Shown here: positions 35,690 to 48,214 of the stretch, piece by piece
How positions within the stretch are numbered: the stretch's first letter is position 1
Layout of the letters: each line of letters begins with the position of its first letter
Translations under genes and position numbers: made by a program
Assembly: GCF_902167145.1 (NCBI RefSeq)
Contig: NC_050099.1
Coordinates: 10,244,434-10,308,433 of the forward strand
DNA length: 64,000 bases
Source of the DNA: Zea mays
Taxonomy: Eukaryota > Streptophyta > Magnoliopsida > Poales > Poaceae
Reading direction: 5' to 3'
Notes under the pieces: generated by a model
The model's database searches: none
What the model was told of the DNA's origin: nothing
The model's input: only the letters and a program-made list of their open reading frames with translations

Positions 35690-36980
35690 TGAAAGGGAAT
35701 TAGGCTTACACCTATTCCTAATCTAATTTTGGTGGTTGAATTGCCCAACACAAATAATTGGACTAACTAGTTTGCTCTAGTTTATAAGTTCTACAGGTGC
35801 CAAAGGTTCACAATAAGCCAATAAAAAGATCAAGAGAAAAGAGTTCAAACAAAGGAGCAAAGGGACAACCGAAGTGTGCCCTGGTCGGGCGCACCGGACT
35901 GTCCGGTGTGCCACCGGACAGTGTCCGGTGTACCAGGGGACTCCAAGCTGAACTTCGCACCTTCGGGAATTCTCAGAGTCGTCGCGCTATAATTCACCGG
36001 ACTGTCCGGTGTACACCGGACAGTGTCCGGTGCTCCAAGAATGAAGAGACTCTGAACTCGTTGGCTTCGGGAATTCACAATGGCTAGTCCGCTATAATTC
36101 ACCGGACATCTCCGGTGTACACCGGACTGTCCAGTGTGACAACGAAGCAACGGCTACTTCAGGCGCCAACAGCTACCTGCAGCGCATTAAATGCGCGCCA
36201 GCGCGCGCAGAAGTCAGACACGCCCATGCTGGCGCACCGGACACTCCATAGTGCATGTCCGGTGCACACCGGACATCCAGGCGGGCCCAACAGTCAGAGC
36301 TCCAACGGTCGGAACCCTAACGTTCGGGTGACGTGGCTGGCGCACCGGACTGTCCGGCGCACCAGACGACAGACAGCCTCCACCCAAACGGCTAGTTTGG
36401 TGGTTGGGGCTATAAATACCCCCAACCACCCCACATTCAAGTCATCCAAGTTTTCCACTTCTCAACCACTTATAAGAGCTAGGCATTCAATTCTAGACAC
36501 ACTCAAGTGATCAAATCCTCTCCAATTCTACACAAGGCTTTAGTGATTAGCGAGAGAGATTTGTCGTGTTCTTTTGAGCTCTTGCGCTTGGATTGCTTCT
36601 TTCTTTCTCATTTGTTCTTGTGATCAAAACTCCATTGTAACCAAGGCAAGAGACACCAATTGTGTGGTGGTCCTTGCGGGGAAGATTTGTTCCCGGTTTG
36701 ATTTGAGAAGAGAAGCTCACTCGGTCCGAGGGACCGTTTGAGAGAGGGAAAGGGTTGAAAAAGACCTGGCCTTTGTGGCCTCCTCAACGGGGAGTAGGTT
36801 TGCAAGAACCGAACCTCGGTAAAACAAATCATCGTGTCTCACTCCGCATTTGCTCACGATTTGTTTTGCGCCGTCTCTCTCGGACTCGTGTTTATTTCTA
36901 ACGCTAACCCGTCTCGTAGTTGTGTTTATATTTGTAAATTTCAGTTTCGCCCTATTCACCCCCCCTCTAGGCGACTTTCA
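35690..36980 (+). repeat. 3' LTR of Sirevirus
   Basis: Same termini as the 5' LTR. It lacks 18-19 bp between two palindrome halves near 36350, a deletion between short repeats. TATA at 36410-36418. Confidence 0.9.
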
Positions 36981-37679
36981 GAAATCAACTGCTTTACATT
37001 CCAGGGTGACAGTCAATACTTGAATAACTGTAGTAGGAGGAATATTGGGTAATATGCCTTGTAATAAAATTGTAGTAGGGCCTGACTGGAATGACATCCA
37101 TTTTTGTTCCTAGTGAACCTCCATAGGACTATGGGACTCAAGCCAATCCATACCTAAAATAATGTCATAACAATATAGTGGAAGGATCTTGAACGTTGTA
37201 GTAAACTGAATACTGTCCACAAACCACTGAATGTGCTAGAGTTCAGAAGTGCAGACAAGCTGAGATCCATTAGCAACAGATACACGCAAAGGTATGGACA
37301 AAGCAGATATTCCTGGTAACTTGTGAGCCAAAGAGGAACTGATAAAAGAATGAGAACTTCCACTATCAACCAATATCAACACTTGACGATCTGCAATAAT
37401 TCCCAGAAATTTCAAGGTTTTGGAATACTCAGTTCTGGTCACTGCTACTTGAGAAAGAGTCATAAACAGCTGAGAAGAGGACTCCGCTGTCTCCTCAGAC
37501 GGTTGAGCATCAACAGATCCCAACAGTTCCCAAACTCCTTGAACTACATGTAACTGCACAGAAGGGGAACACTTGTGACCCTTGAACCACTTTTCAGCAC
37601 AAATTTTACAGAGACCTTTAGCCATTCTGTAAGCTTTTAAGGCATCAAGTTTGTTTCCAGTAGGAACAGGCTTCGCTGA
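36981..37679 (-). pseudogene. Gypsy G0 gag end and protease (piece 2)
   Basis: Minus strand from the Tekay-like insertion: a gag zinc-knuckle-like segment (CKICAEKWFKGHKC, about 37625-37570), a linker, then aspartic protease (ILVDSGSSHSFISSSLA, near 37370) and DIILGMDWLESH. A stop at 37236 and several later stops break it. DSG rather than DTG is common in chromoviruses. It continues into the RT at 27589 across the Sirevirus TSD. Confidence 0.78.
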
Positions 37680-40600
37680 TGTCACACCCAGTTTTGGAAG
37701 GCAAACCGAATGCGAACCATGTACGTGCCAGGATCAGAAACTCACGTACACAGTGATTGCATAATTGGACATCATCACACAATGCTCGAAATAAATAGCG
37801 GAAAGGTACTTCATTACATCAAGATGTCTAAGACATCCACAGAGTCTATCACACATAACCATTGTTCAACATAATTATCAAAGTGCGGAAATACGAAACG
37901 TAGATGCTAAGCCTACACAGGCAGCTGACTAGGGGTTTGCCACAAAGAAAGAAATAGAACTCATCATATTCCTGGAACTCCTCGAAATCGTCCATGTTGC
38001 CAGCATCACCTCCTGAGCACTGAGTACATTGGGGACAACCTGGGGTGGGGTGGTTTGTAAAGCAAGGGTGAGTACACATCAACGTACTCAGCAAATGTCC
38101 CGTTTGGCTAAAGTGGACTAGCTGTATATGGAGTTGAGGTTAAGCAGTTGCTTTTAGTTGGTCAAGAATTTATTATTATTAGTAGAGCCAAGTTTTAGTA
38201 ATAAACCCAGTTATTACCCAGAAGTACTCCCTCAAAAGAGGAAATACTAGAGATCAGATTTTATAACATCATTATTAACCATCATCATAAAAGTATCCAA
38301 AGTTCTTCTAATCAAAGAGGATCCCTAGGCTGCTCTTAACCGTGAGCTCGGCTGATATACCAGTTTTTAACACTTTGTAGAGGTTGTACACTTTACCCAC
38401 AAGTCGTGATCCCTTTCCAGCCTGGGTTGTATAGACCCGATCTTCACTACTAAGGTGAATGGCTAGGGATACACTATGAAGCCTTTACAAAGACTCCCCT
38501 GGTGCATAGCTGCTCGTTAGGTTTCGCCAGTCGTACAAATGCAGTACACCTCCCCAAGGTGGGTGACTAACAAGACCAAATCAAAAGAACCTCTGCACCC
38601 TAACCTTGGCAGAGCGAGCACTACGCCCCGGCCCCCATTGACGGCCCTCCGGCAAAGCCAACTACACCACCAGGTTCATCTAATTAATCAGCTAAGGGCG
38701 TCCCATTTCACCATTATGGTTGTACTGTTATCCCGGGTGGTCACTCCACGAACAGGTCCTTATGGAGAGGTACTCAGGAAAAAGTCCTGAGCCCCCTAAG
38801 GTATCACAAGATCATCCACATAATCAGGATAACAGTATCGTATCATAAATGTTCACATCAAGTTCATTGATTAAGTTAAGGCAATAGCAACATGCTAACC
38901 ATGATAACCGAAAAAGATAAACAAGGATAAGTAAATAGAAAGCTAGTCAATCCTTAGGTTTAAGTAATGTAATGCAGGATAGTGAATCATAAAGTATGTA
39001 GGACATAATAGGTCAGAGGACACTTGCCTTCACTAGGTTGTTGCTCAGGGAGATCTCCAACAACACACTCAGGAACCTCGGACTGCTCGTTGTCTAAATA
39101 AAGCGAGCATGCATTCAATACATTTGGAAAGTGCAAATGAACATCACACCAAACATGTATAAACATTGGAACACATCATAAAAAGACACAATACTACATA
39201 AGGGATAATGAGTCCAAAGTATAACATGAACTATAACATAAATTAACTTTATTTGAAAATAGATTGTTATTTCCCTAAATGTTATTTACAAGTACATAAT
39301 TATAGATCAATTTATTTTATTATGACCTATAATTTAGAACAGAGATGAACTCATGCAATACCTATCATTAATCTCACAAGTTTAAACATGATTAAATCTC
39401 TAAGGTTCTCCTTTTATTTATTTTATTAAATAAATAAAAGTACATCTATATTAGTTCATATTCAATCATAAAAATTAGAATGTGCAGACAGTAAGTGAAA
39501 CCATTTTATTTAAACGGAAAATAATTCTATGAACATTTTGCAATTTGAATCACTAAATTTGGAGTTCATATGCAAAAGTTATGAAATAAACAAGTTAGGG
39601 AATTCAAAATATGAAATTAGGGCTAATTCTGTGAATATTTAAAAGTCCAGGGTTAAATCTGCAAGATTACAGGGGCCTGCGTGCGAAAACCAGGGACGGC
39701 GGGTTGATTTCTAGTAAACCGAGGGTCTCTTTAAGAAAACTAGCGCGCAAAGGGGTATCGGGTGACTCTAACCGTCAGATCTAAAATCAACGGCTGAGAT
39801 TAGATCTGCGGCCGAGGGCGCGCGCGCGGGCGGGCAAGCGCTGACAGGCGGGCCAGGGAGTGTCAGCGATAGAGGGGGAGCGCACGCTGACTGAGCAGGC
39901 CCAACGCCAGGGGGTTTGGGCGCTGACAGGCGGGCCAGAGCGCCAGGGCATGCGTGCGCGAAGCGTTATCCATAATCTGAGCCATTCGATCTAAATTGGA
40001 CGAAGGGGATCAGACTAGGGGGTAACAGACGGCTGCAGGCGGCGCCGCTCCTCTCCGCAGTGGTGAGGTCGCCGGAGATTAGGCTGGCACGAGCTAGGGT
40101 GGCTCCGGGTTGTCAGATTTGGGCAGAGGGGAAGAGGGCGCCACTGCGAACTTAATGGCGGGGAAGAGGCCATGAATCCACGGGCAGAGAGGGGAGAACG
40201 GTGGTGAGAAGGCCTCGGGCAGGCCGGAGAAATTCCGGTGAGCTATTCCGGCCACAGGGAGGGGACTTAAGGTGCGCTAAGGCCTTGGCTAACTTCAGTA
40301 GCGGCAGGGGTGACACAGGGACCTACTCCGGTGAACTAGACCGGGCTAAATCAGCCGGCCACCGCGCGAGCACGGCGGACCGCCACGGCCGAGCACCGGC
40401 GAAGGTGAAATTGACCGAACACAGGGCGCAATAGGGGAAATTGGGCACTGGCAAAGGTGTCTCACCTTGGGGCGGAGCTCGGGGAGGCTTGGAGCAGTCT
40501 CCAGTGAGCTAGATGGCCGGGAACACGGGCGCGGGTCTCCGGCAGCGGCTGGCGGCGTGGGCAGAGTGCGAGAGAGGGTGAATCTATGGGAAATGAGGCA

Positions 40601-41332
40601 AGGGGTGTGCGCGGGGCACTGGCGGGGCTCTAAGAAGGGAGCTGGGCGCGTGGGCGGGCGTCGTGGCCAAGAAATCCGGTGACGTGCGCGAGTGCGCACG
40701 CGACGGTCCACGGCGAGCGTGGAGGGGGCGGAACTGATAGGGCAGGCAACGGCGCAGAGAGAGAAAAAAAGGGGCATGTGGGGCAACACTCTCGGTGACT
40801 GGCGATCCGGGCCCGCGAGACAGAGAGAGAGAAAGCGCGCGGGCGAAGGAAACTGGTGCCGACAGATCAGCCCCACTGGGTAGCGAGCGAGAGAGGGAGG
40901 GCACGCGCGAGGGAGAACTGCCACTGACAGGCAGGGTCCGCCTGTCAGGCGGCGCGGGTGCGCGGGCGCACGGCCTGGCTAGGCTTAGTGGGCCAACTGG
41001 GTTGCTTTCTCTTTTCCTTTTTCTCTGGATTTTCTAATTCCTTTTCCATTTCTTTTTCTATAGAGTTTTCAAATCCAAATTCAAATAAGCTCAAACTTGT
41101 GCAACACTTCAAAGAATATTTTAAGCTCAGCATGATGCAACATGTCATGACCAATAAGGTTTTGGCAAAAATAAATAATTAACCTTCACTAGTTTAAGCT
41201 ATTTCTAACCAAAAGGAAAAAGAGAGAAATAATCTACAGGGAGAAAGCCTAGAGTGATTAAAGGAAGAGTAACACATGATTTTGGGGGATAATTAGAAAG
41301 AAATTTTATACCCCCAAAATCTGGGTGTTACA
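37680..41332 (-). repeat. 3' LTR of Tekay-like element
   Basis: 3,653 bp. A very GC-rich part (39780-40980) yields long overlapping ORFs on both strands that I regard as non-coding because they differ between the two LTRs. Confidence 0.85.
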
Positions 41333-41368
41333 GACATATCCCCCTTAAAAGAATCTCGCCCTCGAGAT
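41333..41368 (-). other. Polypurine tract and palindrome of Tekay-like element
   Basis: On the minus strand the end reads TTTTAAGGGGGATATGTC next to the LTR, preceded by a palindromic AATCTCGAGGGCGAGATT (41350-41368). Confidence 0.65.
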
Positions 41369-44300
41369 TTAGGGCTGGCTAGAAAAGAGCTCAGGGTACT
41401 TGGCATTCAAATCATCTTCTCTTTCCTAGGTTGCTTCTTCTTTTTAGTGGTGACCCCATTTGACTTCGCACATCCTGATGGTACTTCTCCGAGTGACCCG
41501 GTCTGCTGTCTCCAGAATTTGAGTTGGCTTCTCAATATACGTCAGATCTTCTTGAACTTCAAGATCCTCCACTGGCAACTGCTCTTCTGGCACTCTCAAG
41601 CATTTCTTCAACTGAGACACATGGAACACATCGTGCACAGCGGACAGATTCTCTGGTAAGCTGAGTTGATAAGCCACTTCTCCATGTCTTGCTTGGATCT
41701 GATACGACCCAATATAACGAGGTGCTAGATTGCCTTTGACTCCAAACCTTTTGGTTCCTCTGATGGGTGACACCTTCAAGTAGACATAGTCTCCCACTTC
41801 AAAACTGAGTTCCCTTCTTCTGGTGTCAGCATAGCTTCGCTGTCTAGACTGTGCTGCCTTTAAATTCTCTTGGACCATTCTGATGTTCTCCTCGGCTTTG
41901 AGCAGAATGTCTGGACCGAACACCTGTCTTTCACCAGGTTGGTCCCAATGCAATGGAGTTCTGCAATTCCTCCCATAGAGCGCTTCAAATGGTGACATCT
42001 TCAGACTGGCTTAGTAGCTGTTGTTGTAAGAGAATTCTACATATGGTGATCTCTTGTCCCAACCTATCTTATCTTGCAAAGCACAAGCCCTCAACATATC
42101 CTCCAGAATCTAATTCGTTCTCTCTGTTTGACCATCTGTGTGGGGTGGTAAGCTGAGCTGAACTTTAAGTGTGTGCCCAAAGCTTCATGTAACTGCTGCC
42201 AAAAATGAGAGGTGAACTGGGTGCCTCTATCCGATACTATCTTCTTTGGAACACCATGCAAGCACAGAATCTGAGCCATGTATAGTTCGGCTAACACCGC
42301 ACTGTTGTAGGTGGTCTTGACTGGTATGAAATGGGCCGCCTTTGTCAAACGGTCCACTACTACCCAGATAGAGTCATAACCAGTACGAGTGTGAGGCAAA
42401 CCGACTATGAAATCCATTCTGATCTCATCTCATTTCCAGTGAGGAATCTGCAACGGTTGTAGCAAACCTGCAGGTCTATGATGTTCTGCTTTAATCCTCT
42501 GACAACTGTCACATACAGCCACGTACTCTGCTTTCTCCCTTTTCATATCGTACCACCAGAATCTTTTCTTTAGGTCTTGGTACATATTCTCACTACCAGG
42601 GTGTATAGAGTATGCTGTCTCATGGGCTTCCTTGAGAATTAGTTCCTGGATCAATTTGATGTCGAGAACACACAGTCTGTCCTTGAACCATACCACTCCT
42701 TCTGCATCTTCACGGAAATCCTTGCCTTTTCCATCTGTGATCAGCTGCCGGATCTCGTTGATCTTCTCATCATCCTTCTGACCTTTCCTGATGTCTTGCT
42801 CTAGAGTGGGTTCCAACTCGATTGTCACTCCTTGGGTGTTGTTCAGAAATCCGAGACTCAATCGGGTGGGCTGCCAACATATTGACTTGACTCTTTCTAC
42901 TCAGAGCATCTGCAACCATGTTTGCTTTGCTGGGGTGATAATGAATCTCCATCTCATAATCCTTGATCAATTCTAACCATCTTCGTTGTCTCATGTTTAG
43001 CTCTGACTGAGTGAATATGTATTTGAGACTCTTGTGGTCCGTGTAGATATCACACTTCTGCCCATAAAGATAATGCCTCCAGGTCTTCAATGCATGAACC
43101 ACGGCTGCTAATTCCAGATCATGAGTAGGATAATTCTTCTCATGAATCTTCAACTGTCGGGACGAGTATGCCACTACTCTCCCTTCCTGCATTAACACAC
43201 ATCCCAGTCTGGTATACGAAGCATCACAATATACTGAGAATGGCTTGTGAACATCTGGCAGAATCAGTACTGGTGCCGTTGTCAACTTCTCCTTCAATGT
43301 CTCAAAGGACTTCTGGCATGCTGGGGTCCACTTGAATTCAACCTTCTTTGCCAACAAAGCTGTCATTGGCCTGGCAATCTTGGAGAAACCTTCAATGAAA
43401 TGCCGATAATAACCGACCATTCTGATGAAACTCTTGATTCCTTGGACATCTTTTGGTGTTTTCCAGTCCAAGATAGTTGTTACCTTCTTCGGATCTACAG
43501 CCAATCCCTCTCAGTTTATAATGTGACCCAAGAACATGACTTCACTGATCTAGAACTCGCACTTGCTAAGCTTGGCATACAGCTAACAATCTCATAGCCT
43601 CTGAAGTACCTTCCTCAAATGCTCCTCATGTTCCTGCTCATTCTGGGAATATATAAGAATGTCATCAATGAACACTACTACGAACTTGTCGAGGTAGTCC
43701 ATGAACACACTGTTCATCAAGTACATGGAGTAAGCTGGAGCATTCGTCAAACCAAATGACATGACCGTGAACTCATATAGTCCATACTTGGTGATGAATG
43801 TTGTCTTCGGTATATCTGAGGGTGAGATTCTGAGCTGATGGTAGCATGACCTTAGATCTATCTTTGAGAACACACTAGCTCCTCTCAACTGATCAAATAA
43901 GTCTTCAATTCTGGGCAGGGGGTACTTATTCTTGATAGTAACCTCATTCAAGGATCTGTAGTCAATGCACATCCTCTTTGTGCCATCCTTCTTCTCCACA
44001 AACAACACTGGGGCTGCCCAAGGTGAGGTACTCGGTCTGATGTAGCCTTTCTCTAACAACTCATCAATCTGCTTCTTGAGTTCCACCAACTCTGGGCCGG
44101 ACACTCGATAGGCTCTCTTGGAAATAGGGGCAGTGCCTGGTATAAGCTCTATGGCAAATTCAACCTTCCTTTCAGGTGGCATACCTCGTAACTCCTCGGG
44201 AAACACATCTGGGAATTCTGACACTACACTTATAGCCTCTGATGGTTCAATCTCCTCAATATGGGCGGTGACTTGGTGACAACTCCCTTTCCTCGGTCCT

Positions 44301-44430
44301 GACAAGACCAACTCCACTAACACTTCTTCTCCCGATAAGGACACTAACTTCACTGTTCTCTTATCACAACTAAGACTGGCCTGATACTTGGTTAGCCAAT
44401 TCATCCCTAGGATGACATCAATAGTTGTAT
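41369..44430 (-). pseudogene. Tekay-like pol: RT, RNase H, integrase, chromodomain
   Basis: From about 44430 down: RT with [34 protein letters not shown]; RNase H ([36 protein letters not shown]); integrase with H...CDSCQRIKAEH finger, MDFIVGLPHTRTGYDS, VSDRGTQFTS and the GDYVYLKVSP/KCL module; and a C-terminal chromodomain remnant ending KYPELF at about 41380. Stops interrupt it at 43592-43500, 42430, 42001, 41444 and 41427; frameshifts lie near 42770-42860 and 42130. The chromodomain places it among chromoviruses. Confidence 0.85.
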
Positions 44431-45464
44431 CCTGGTTACCATGACTATTAAATCAGCGGGGAACTCTATCCCCCTTATTTGAACCTTTGCACTAGGGCAA
44501 AATCTATCGGTTTGGGTCCTTCCACCAACTGAACTAACTCTCATAGGTGGATACATGGGTGTTACTGGTATATTATCTGATTCTACCCATGATGCAGTCA
44601 CAAAAGAATGCGTTGCTCTAGTATCAAATAAGACATTTGCAGAATGGTACTCGACTGAAAACGTACCTAGTGCCACTCCTGGAGTCTCCTGGACTGTGTC
44701 GGCCTCCAAGTGGTTCAGCTTTCCATACTAGGCATGAGATTGCCCACGGTTGTTGCCTCCTTGCTGCATTGCATTCTGTCTGACTAGGGCATTGGGAGTT
44801 GGCTACTGCTGAGCTGCTTTCTTTGGACAATGATTTGCCCAATGGCCTTGTTCACCACAGTGGAAACATGCACGACTTCCTCCTTGAGCTGGCGCTACTT
44901 GATGGTTCTGGTTGGTTGTTGGGCAGGAAGACGGGATGCCTGGTTGCTCTGACGCTGGTATTGATTTCATCCTTGCTGGTTGTTCTGACGGTACTACTGC
45001 TGAGGAAACTGCCTCTGGTACTGCTGCTGCTGGTTCTGATGCTGATGCTGGTGCTGGTGACCTTGCTTGAATGGCTAAGGTGGGTTGCCTGAGTAGCGAG
45101 GACGGCTGCTACTCCCAACCTGAGGTCCACCAATCTTGCGTTTCCTGTCCTCCATCTCCCAACGCTTCTTTTCTGTCATGATTGCTCTGTCTATCAGATG
45201 CTGGAAGGTAGGGAAGGTGTGGTTCATCAGCTGATAGTGGAGGGGATCAACCAATCCTCTCAATAAGAGGTACTGCCTCTTGGCATCCGTGTTGACATCC
45301 TCTAGGGCATAACGGGACAGCTACAGAAACTTGTCCCTATACTCGCTGACGGACAGGGGACCTTGCTTCAACGTGAGAAACTCCTCCTTCCTCACTATCA
45401 TCAGTCCCTCGGGCACATGGTAGCGACGGAAGTTATCCCTAAACTCCTCCTAAGTGATGGCTTC
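44407..45464 (-). pseudogene. Tekay-like gag C-terminal half and protease
   Basis: Reading minus: gag core (EEFRDNFRRYHVPEGLM, EEFLTLKQGPLSVSEY, LVDPLHYQLMNHTFPTFQHL), a glutamine-rich region, a CCHC knuckle (CFHCGEQGHWANHC, about 44870-44830), then protease. The protease motif reads VLFDTRATHSFV, so the catalytic DTG is DTR. Several TAG stops; a frameshift near 44430 leads into the RT piece. Confidence 0.78.
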
Positions 45465-47403
45465 TGAAAGTTCCCTATGCCCGGGAACATGATCTGGATG
45501 TCGCCTAGAGGGGGGGTGAATAGGCGAATAATAATTGTCACTCTAAATCTAGAAATTCTTACTCTACTCGAAGGCTGGATCGCAGTGGAATGAAAGACCC
45601 TTCGAGTAGGTTAGAGCAAAATTGAAGTTCCTGTCTTAAAATACCCTGCACTTCGAAGACAGCTTGTACCACATATGAATATTGAAGTGCAAGTATAAAC
45701 AACAAATAAGACAGAGAAACAACACACAACATAGAGCAGAGCACACAGACACAGGGATTTATCCCGAGGTTCGGCCAAGCCTGAAATGCTTGCCTAGTCC
45801 TTGTTGGAGTTAGCCACACCTTGGCTTGGAGTCTATTTCAACTCCTTCCTCCGTTTGCTCAGATCTGTCAGTGCGATAGATAGAGCCTTCCACTATGTTG
45901 ATATCAGTTACAGCGATGTCGTGGCTGCTTACAACATTCTCGACAGCACTCCGGCAGAGTAACAATGCGCTCAAGATTTTGCTCTAGCTCTCAGCAGCAC
46001 TTCCCCTCTCTCTAAATGCTTATAACTTTGCCTCTACACAAACTAGAGAGATACACAAGAGAGGGAGAGAAATAATTGATCCAAATGATGTATGAACTAG
46101 TTGGATGCTCTTGTGTACTTGTTTGAGGCGCCTAGGGGTCCCTTTTATAGCCCCAAAGGGCCTAGGAGCCGTTGGAGCTTCATTTGGAAGCTCCCAGCCT
46201 TCCCTGGTTGCGGGTGCACCGAACTGTCCGGTGGCGCACCGGATAGTGAACAGTAACAGATCTGATTGAGAGTTTCCTTCTCTGGAACAGCCAGCCGTTG
46301 GTGTACCGGACAGGTTACTATTCACTATCCTGTGCACCGGACAGGTCACTATTCACTGTCCTGTGCACCTGACATAGCTACTATTCACTGTCATGTGCAC
46401 TGGACACAACTACTATTCACTGTCCAGTGCACCGGACACAGCTAATATTCACTGTTCTGTGCACCAGACATGTCACTATTCACTGTCATGTGCGCTGGAC
46501 GAAGTTACTATTCACTGTCATGTGCACCGGACAACTACTATTCACTGTCCTGTGCACCAGCCAACAGCACACTAAGTGATTTTGCCTCCGTTCTTTCTCC
46601 GTTTGACTTCAACTTTTGGGAGGATTTTCCTGAGACTTAAACAAACACATTTAGAGTATAATCCAATTGATTTAGCCCTAGAAACTTACATCTTTCTTGT
46701 TCTTCTCCTAGCTTTTCTGTTTCTCCTCTAGCAGAGCTCAGAATGGTACTTTCTCTACAGAAAGAGTTAGAGAGCAAACCAAAGCACCAAACTTGTAGTA
46801 AGAGGTGTATGCAACATGGTTGAACACTCAAACCATACATACTTAACCTTTTTCATCGTTTTACCCAATTTGGCATGTTTGAGGTCAATGTTGGACTCTA
46901 AACCATTAAGTCAACTTGACTTGATCTAGATTGACATATCTGAGCTCCAACTCCCTTGTTCATTTCTCGAGCTTGATCTTGAGCCTTATGACTTACACCA
47001 CATAACTGTAGATGTTACCTCATTGGTTGTAAGTCATGTCCTTATGTAGTGATCCTTGATGCACCATAACTCTTAACTCGATCAACCTTGACTTTGCAAG
47101 TCTTCTTCTTCACTCCTGGCTTTGGGTTCCTGGTCTCCTTGACCTTCTCCCGTGCACTCGGTACCTCGAAGCTCTTCTTGCCTCCATCCTTGGCTTGATC
47201 GGTTGTCTCTGAGTTACGCACACCGAGTCTCACTTAAGCAGTGTTCATTATCTATAGATAATTCAGTCTTTGGACCATCACACTTGTTCACTTGTGTTAA
47301 ACCCTATTAGCTTTGCATTAAGCACATGTTCAACACTTAGCACACTTGTTAGTCCTTTAATTGGGTTGTCATCCAAACACCAAAACCCACAAGAGAGCTT
47401 TCA
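45465..47403 (-). mobile_element. Solo Sirevirus-type Copia LTR in Tekay gag
   Basis: Termini TGAAAG/CTTTCA with a perfect GCTTC duplication (45460-45464 and 47404-47408). Removing it restores the gag frame across the junction (...ANLEAIT...). On the minus strand it starts TGAAAGCTCTCTTGTGGG and near its end has the CACCCCCCCTCTAGGCGAC signature. TATA (CTATAAAAGG, about 46152-46143). It holds a minisatellite at 46303-46563. Confidence 0.85.
46303..46563. repeat. About 31-bp minisatellite in the solo LTR, 8 copies
   Basis: Eight diverged units of the form ctattcactgtcctgtgcac followed by cggaca and a short spacer; the landmark ttcact recurs at about 46320, 46350, 46384, 46416, 46448, 46479, 46511 and 46541. 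It contains half of the Sirevirus palindrome. Confidence 0.85.
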
Positions 47404-47408
47404 GCTTC

Positions 47409-47861
47409 AAGGTTGGCATGGGTGGCGAGGTAAGACTCCCACCAAGACTGTGCTGCTCCCCTCAGCTATCGAGGACCATACAACACCTTCTCACGATCAT
47501 TGCACTGGGCAGTGTGCAACTCACGCTCCACGGTACGTAGCCAATCTTCAGTGTCCATGGGATCAGCAGAGTGGGCAAAGACTGGGGGATGGCCCCTCAT
47601 GAATTCTGCTCGCATGTCTCTGGGCACTTGTGGCATCTAGACTTGCATTGGAGGCTGAGGCGGTGGTGGCTGCTGTAGCACCTGCTGCATAGCTGCTAAT
47701 GTCTGACCATATGCCTGGACCGCTTGAGTCTGCATCAAGAACATCTGCTCGATGGTCATCGGTGGTGGTGGTGGCAAATGCTACTGCAGGGCTGCTTCCT
47801 CTTGGGGTGCCTACTGTTCAGGCTGAGCACGCCTCGCACCTGTGCTCCTGTTCTCAGACAT
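47409..47861 (-). pseudogene. Tekay-like gag N-terminal part
   Basis: Starts MSENRSTGARRAQPEQ at 47861 on the minus strand. It passes TAG stops, then a proline-rich PPPPPMTIEQMFLMQTQAVQ segment and the gag core start PPVFAHSADPMDTEDWLRTV, REKVLYG, AAQSWWESYLATHAN. It continues at 45464 after the solo LTR. Most stops look like CAG-to-TAG changes. Confidence 0.75.
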
Positions 47862-48214
47862 CTGTAGAAATCACTCACATATACCAAATCTGACTCTGCA
47901 GTCTTTTAGCATAAGAAAAGATGTATAGAAAATCTCTATAGCACTGAACAAATGACCATCTTCACTAACAGCTTCTCAGATAAGGAGGAAAGTGGAAATA
48001 ATTGGATTACCCAACTAAATAACTGACTTTATTGATAACTACACCAAGTTGCAGGGGATACCCACACCTTGGTGACAATCATTACAAAGATCCAACTTCA
48101 GTACATGTCCATCATAACAAGCATCCAACATATGATAAGCAAGCTAACTCGAACTAAGACTAACTAGACTAAGACACTAAAGTAAGCATTATTACAGACT
48201 CCGACTCCATCGAT

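Larger units (their letters stand above)
27590..36980 (+). mobile_element. Opie/Ji-like Sirevirus (Copia) retrotransposon
   Basis: Full-length element with GAAAT duplications (27585-27589 and 36981-36985), LTRs of 1,309 and 1,291 bp, initiator-Met PBS, gag, pol and a polypurine tract. The gag carries four in-frame stops together with pol (29535, 31711, 31993, 32521), so it is inactive. LTR differences are about 27 substitutions plus one 18-19 bp deletion. The family name is from recognition of the LTR start and gag; Opie and Ji are close relatives and I cannot separate them with certainty. Confidence 0.88.

Noticed and set aside
39780..40980. Long ORFs on both strands of the GC-rich Tekay LTR (also 51750-52720)
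   Set aside because: GC-rich low-complexity sequence; frames are not kept between the two LTRs.
46303..46563. Regular repeats resembling a CRISPR array
   Set aside because: The spacers are 5-10 bp variants of one motif, it is inside a plant LTR, and there are no cas genes; it is a minisatellite.
45491..47403. First placement of the solo LTR left end at the TGTCGCC motif
   Set aside because: No duplication fits there; shifting to TGAAAG at 45465 gives a perfect GCTTC duplication and restores the gag frame.
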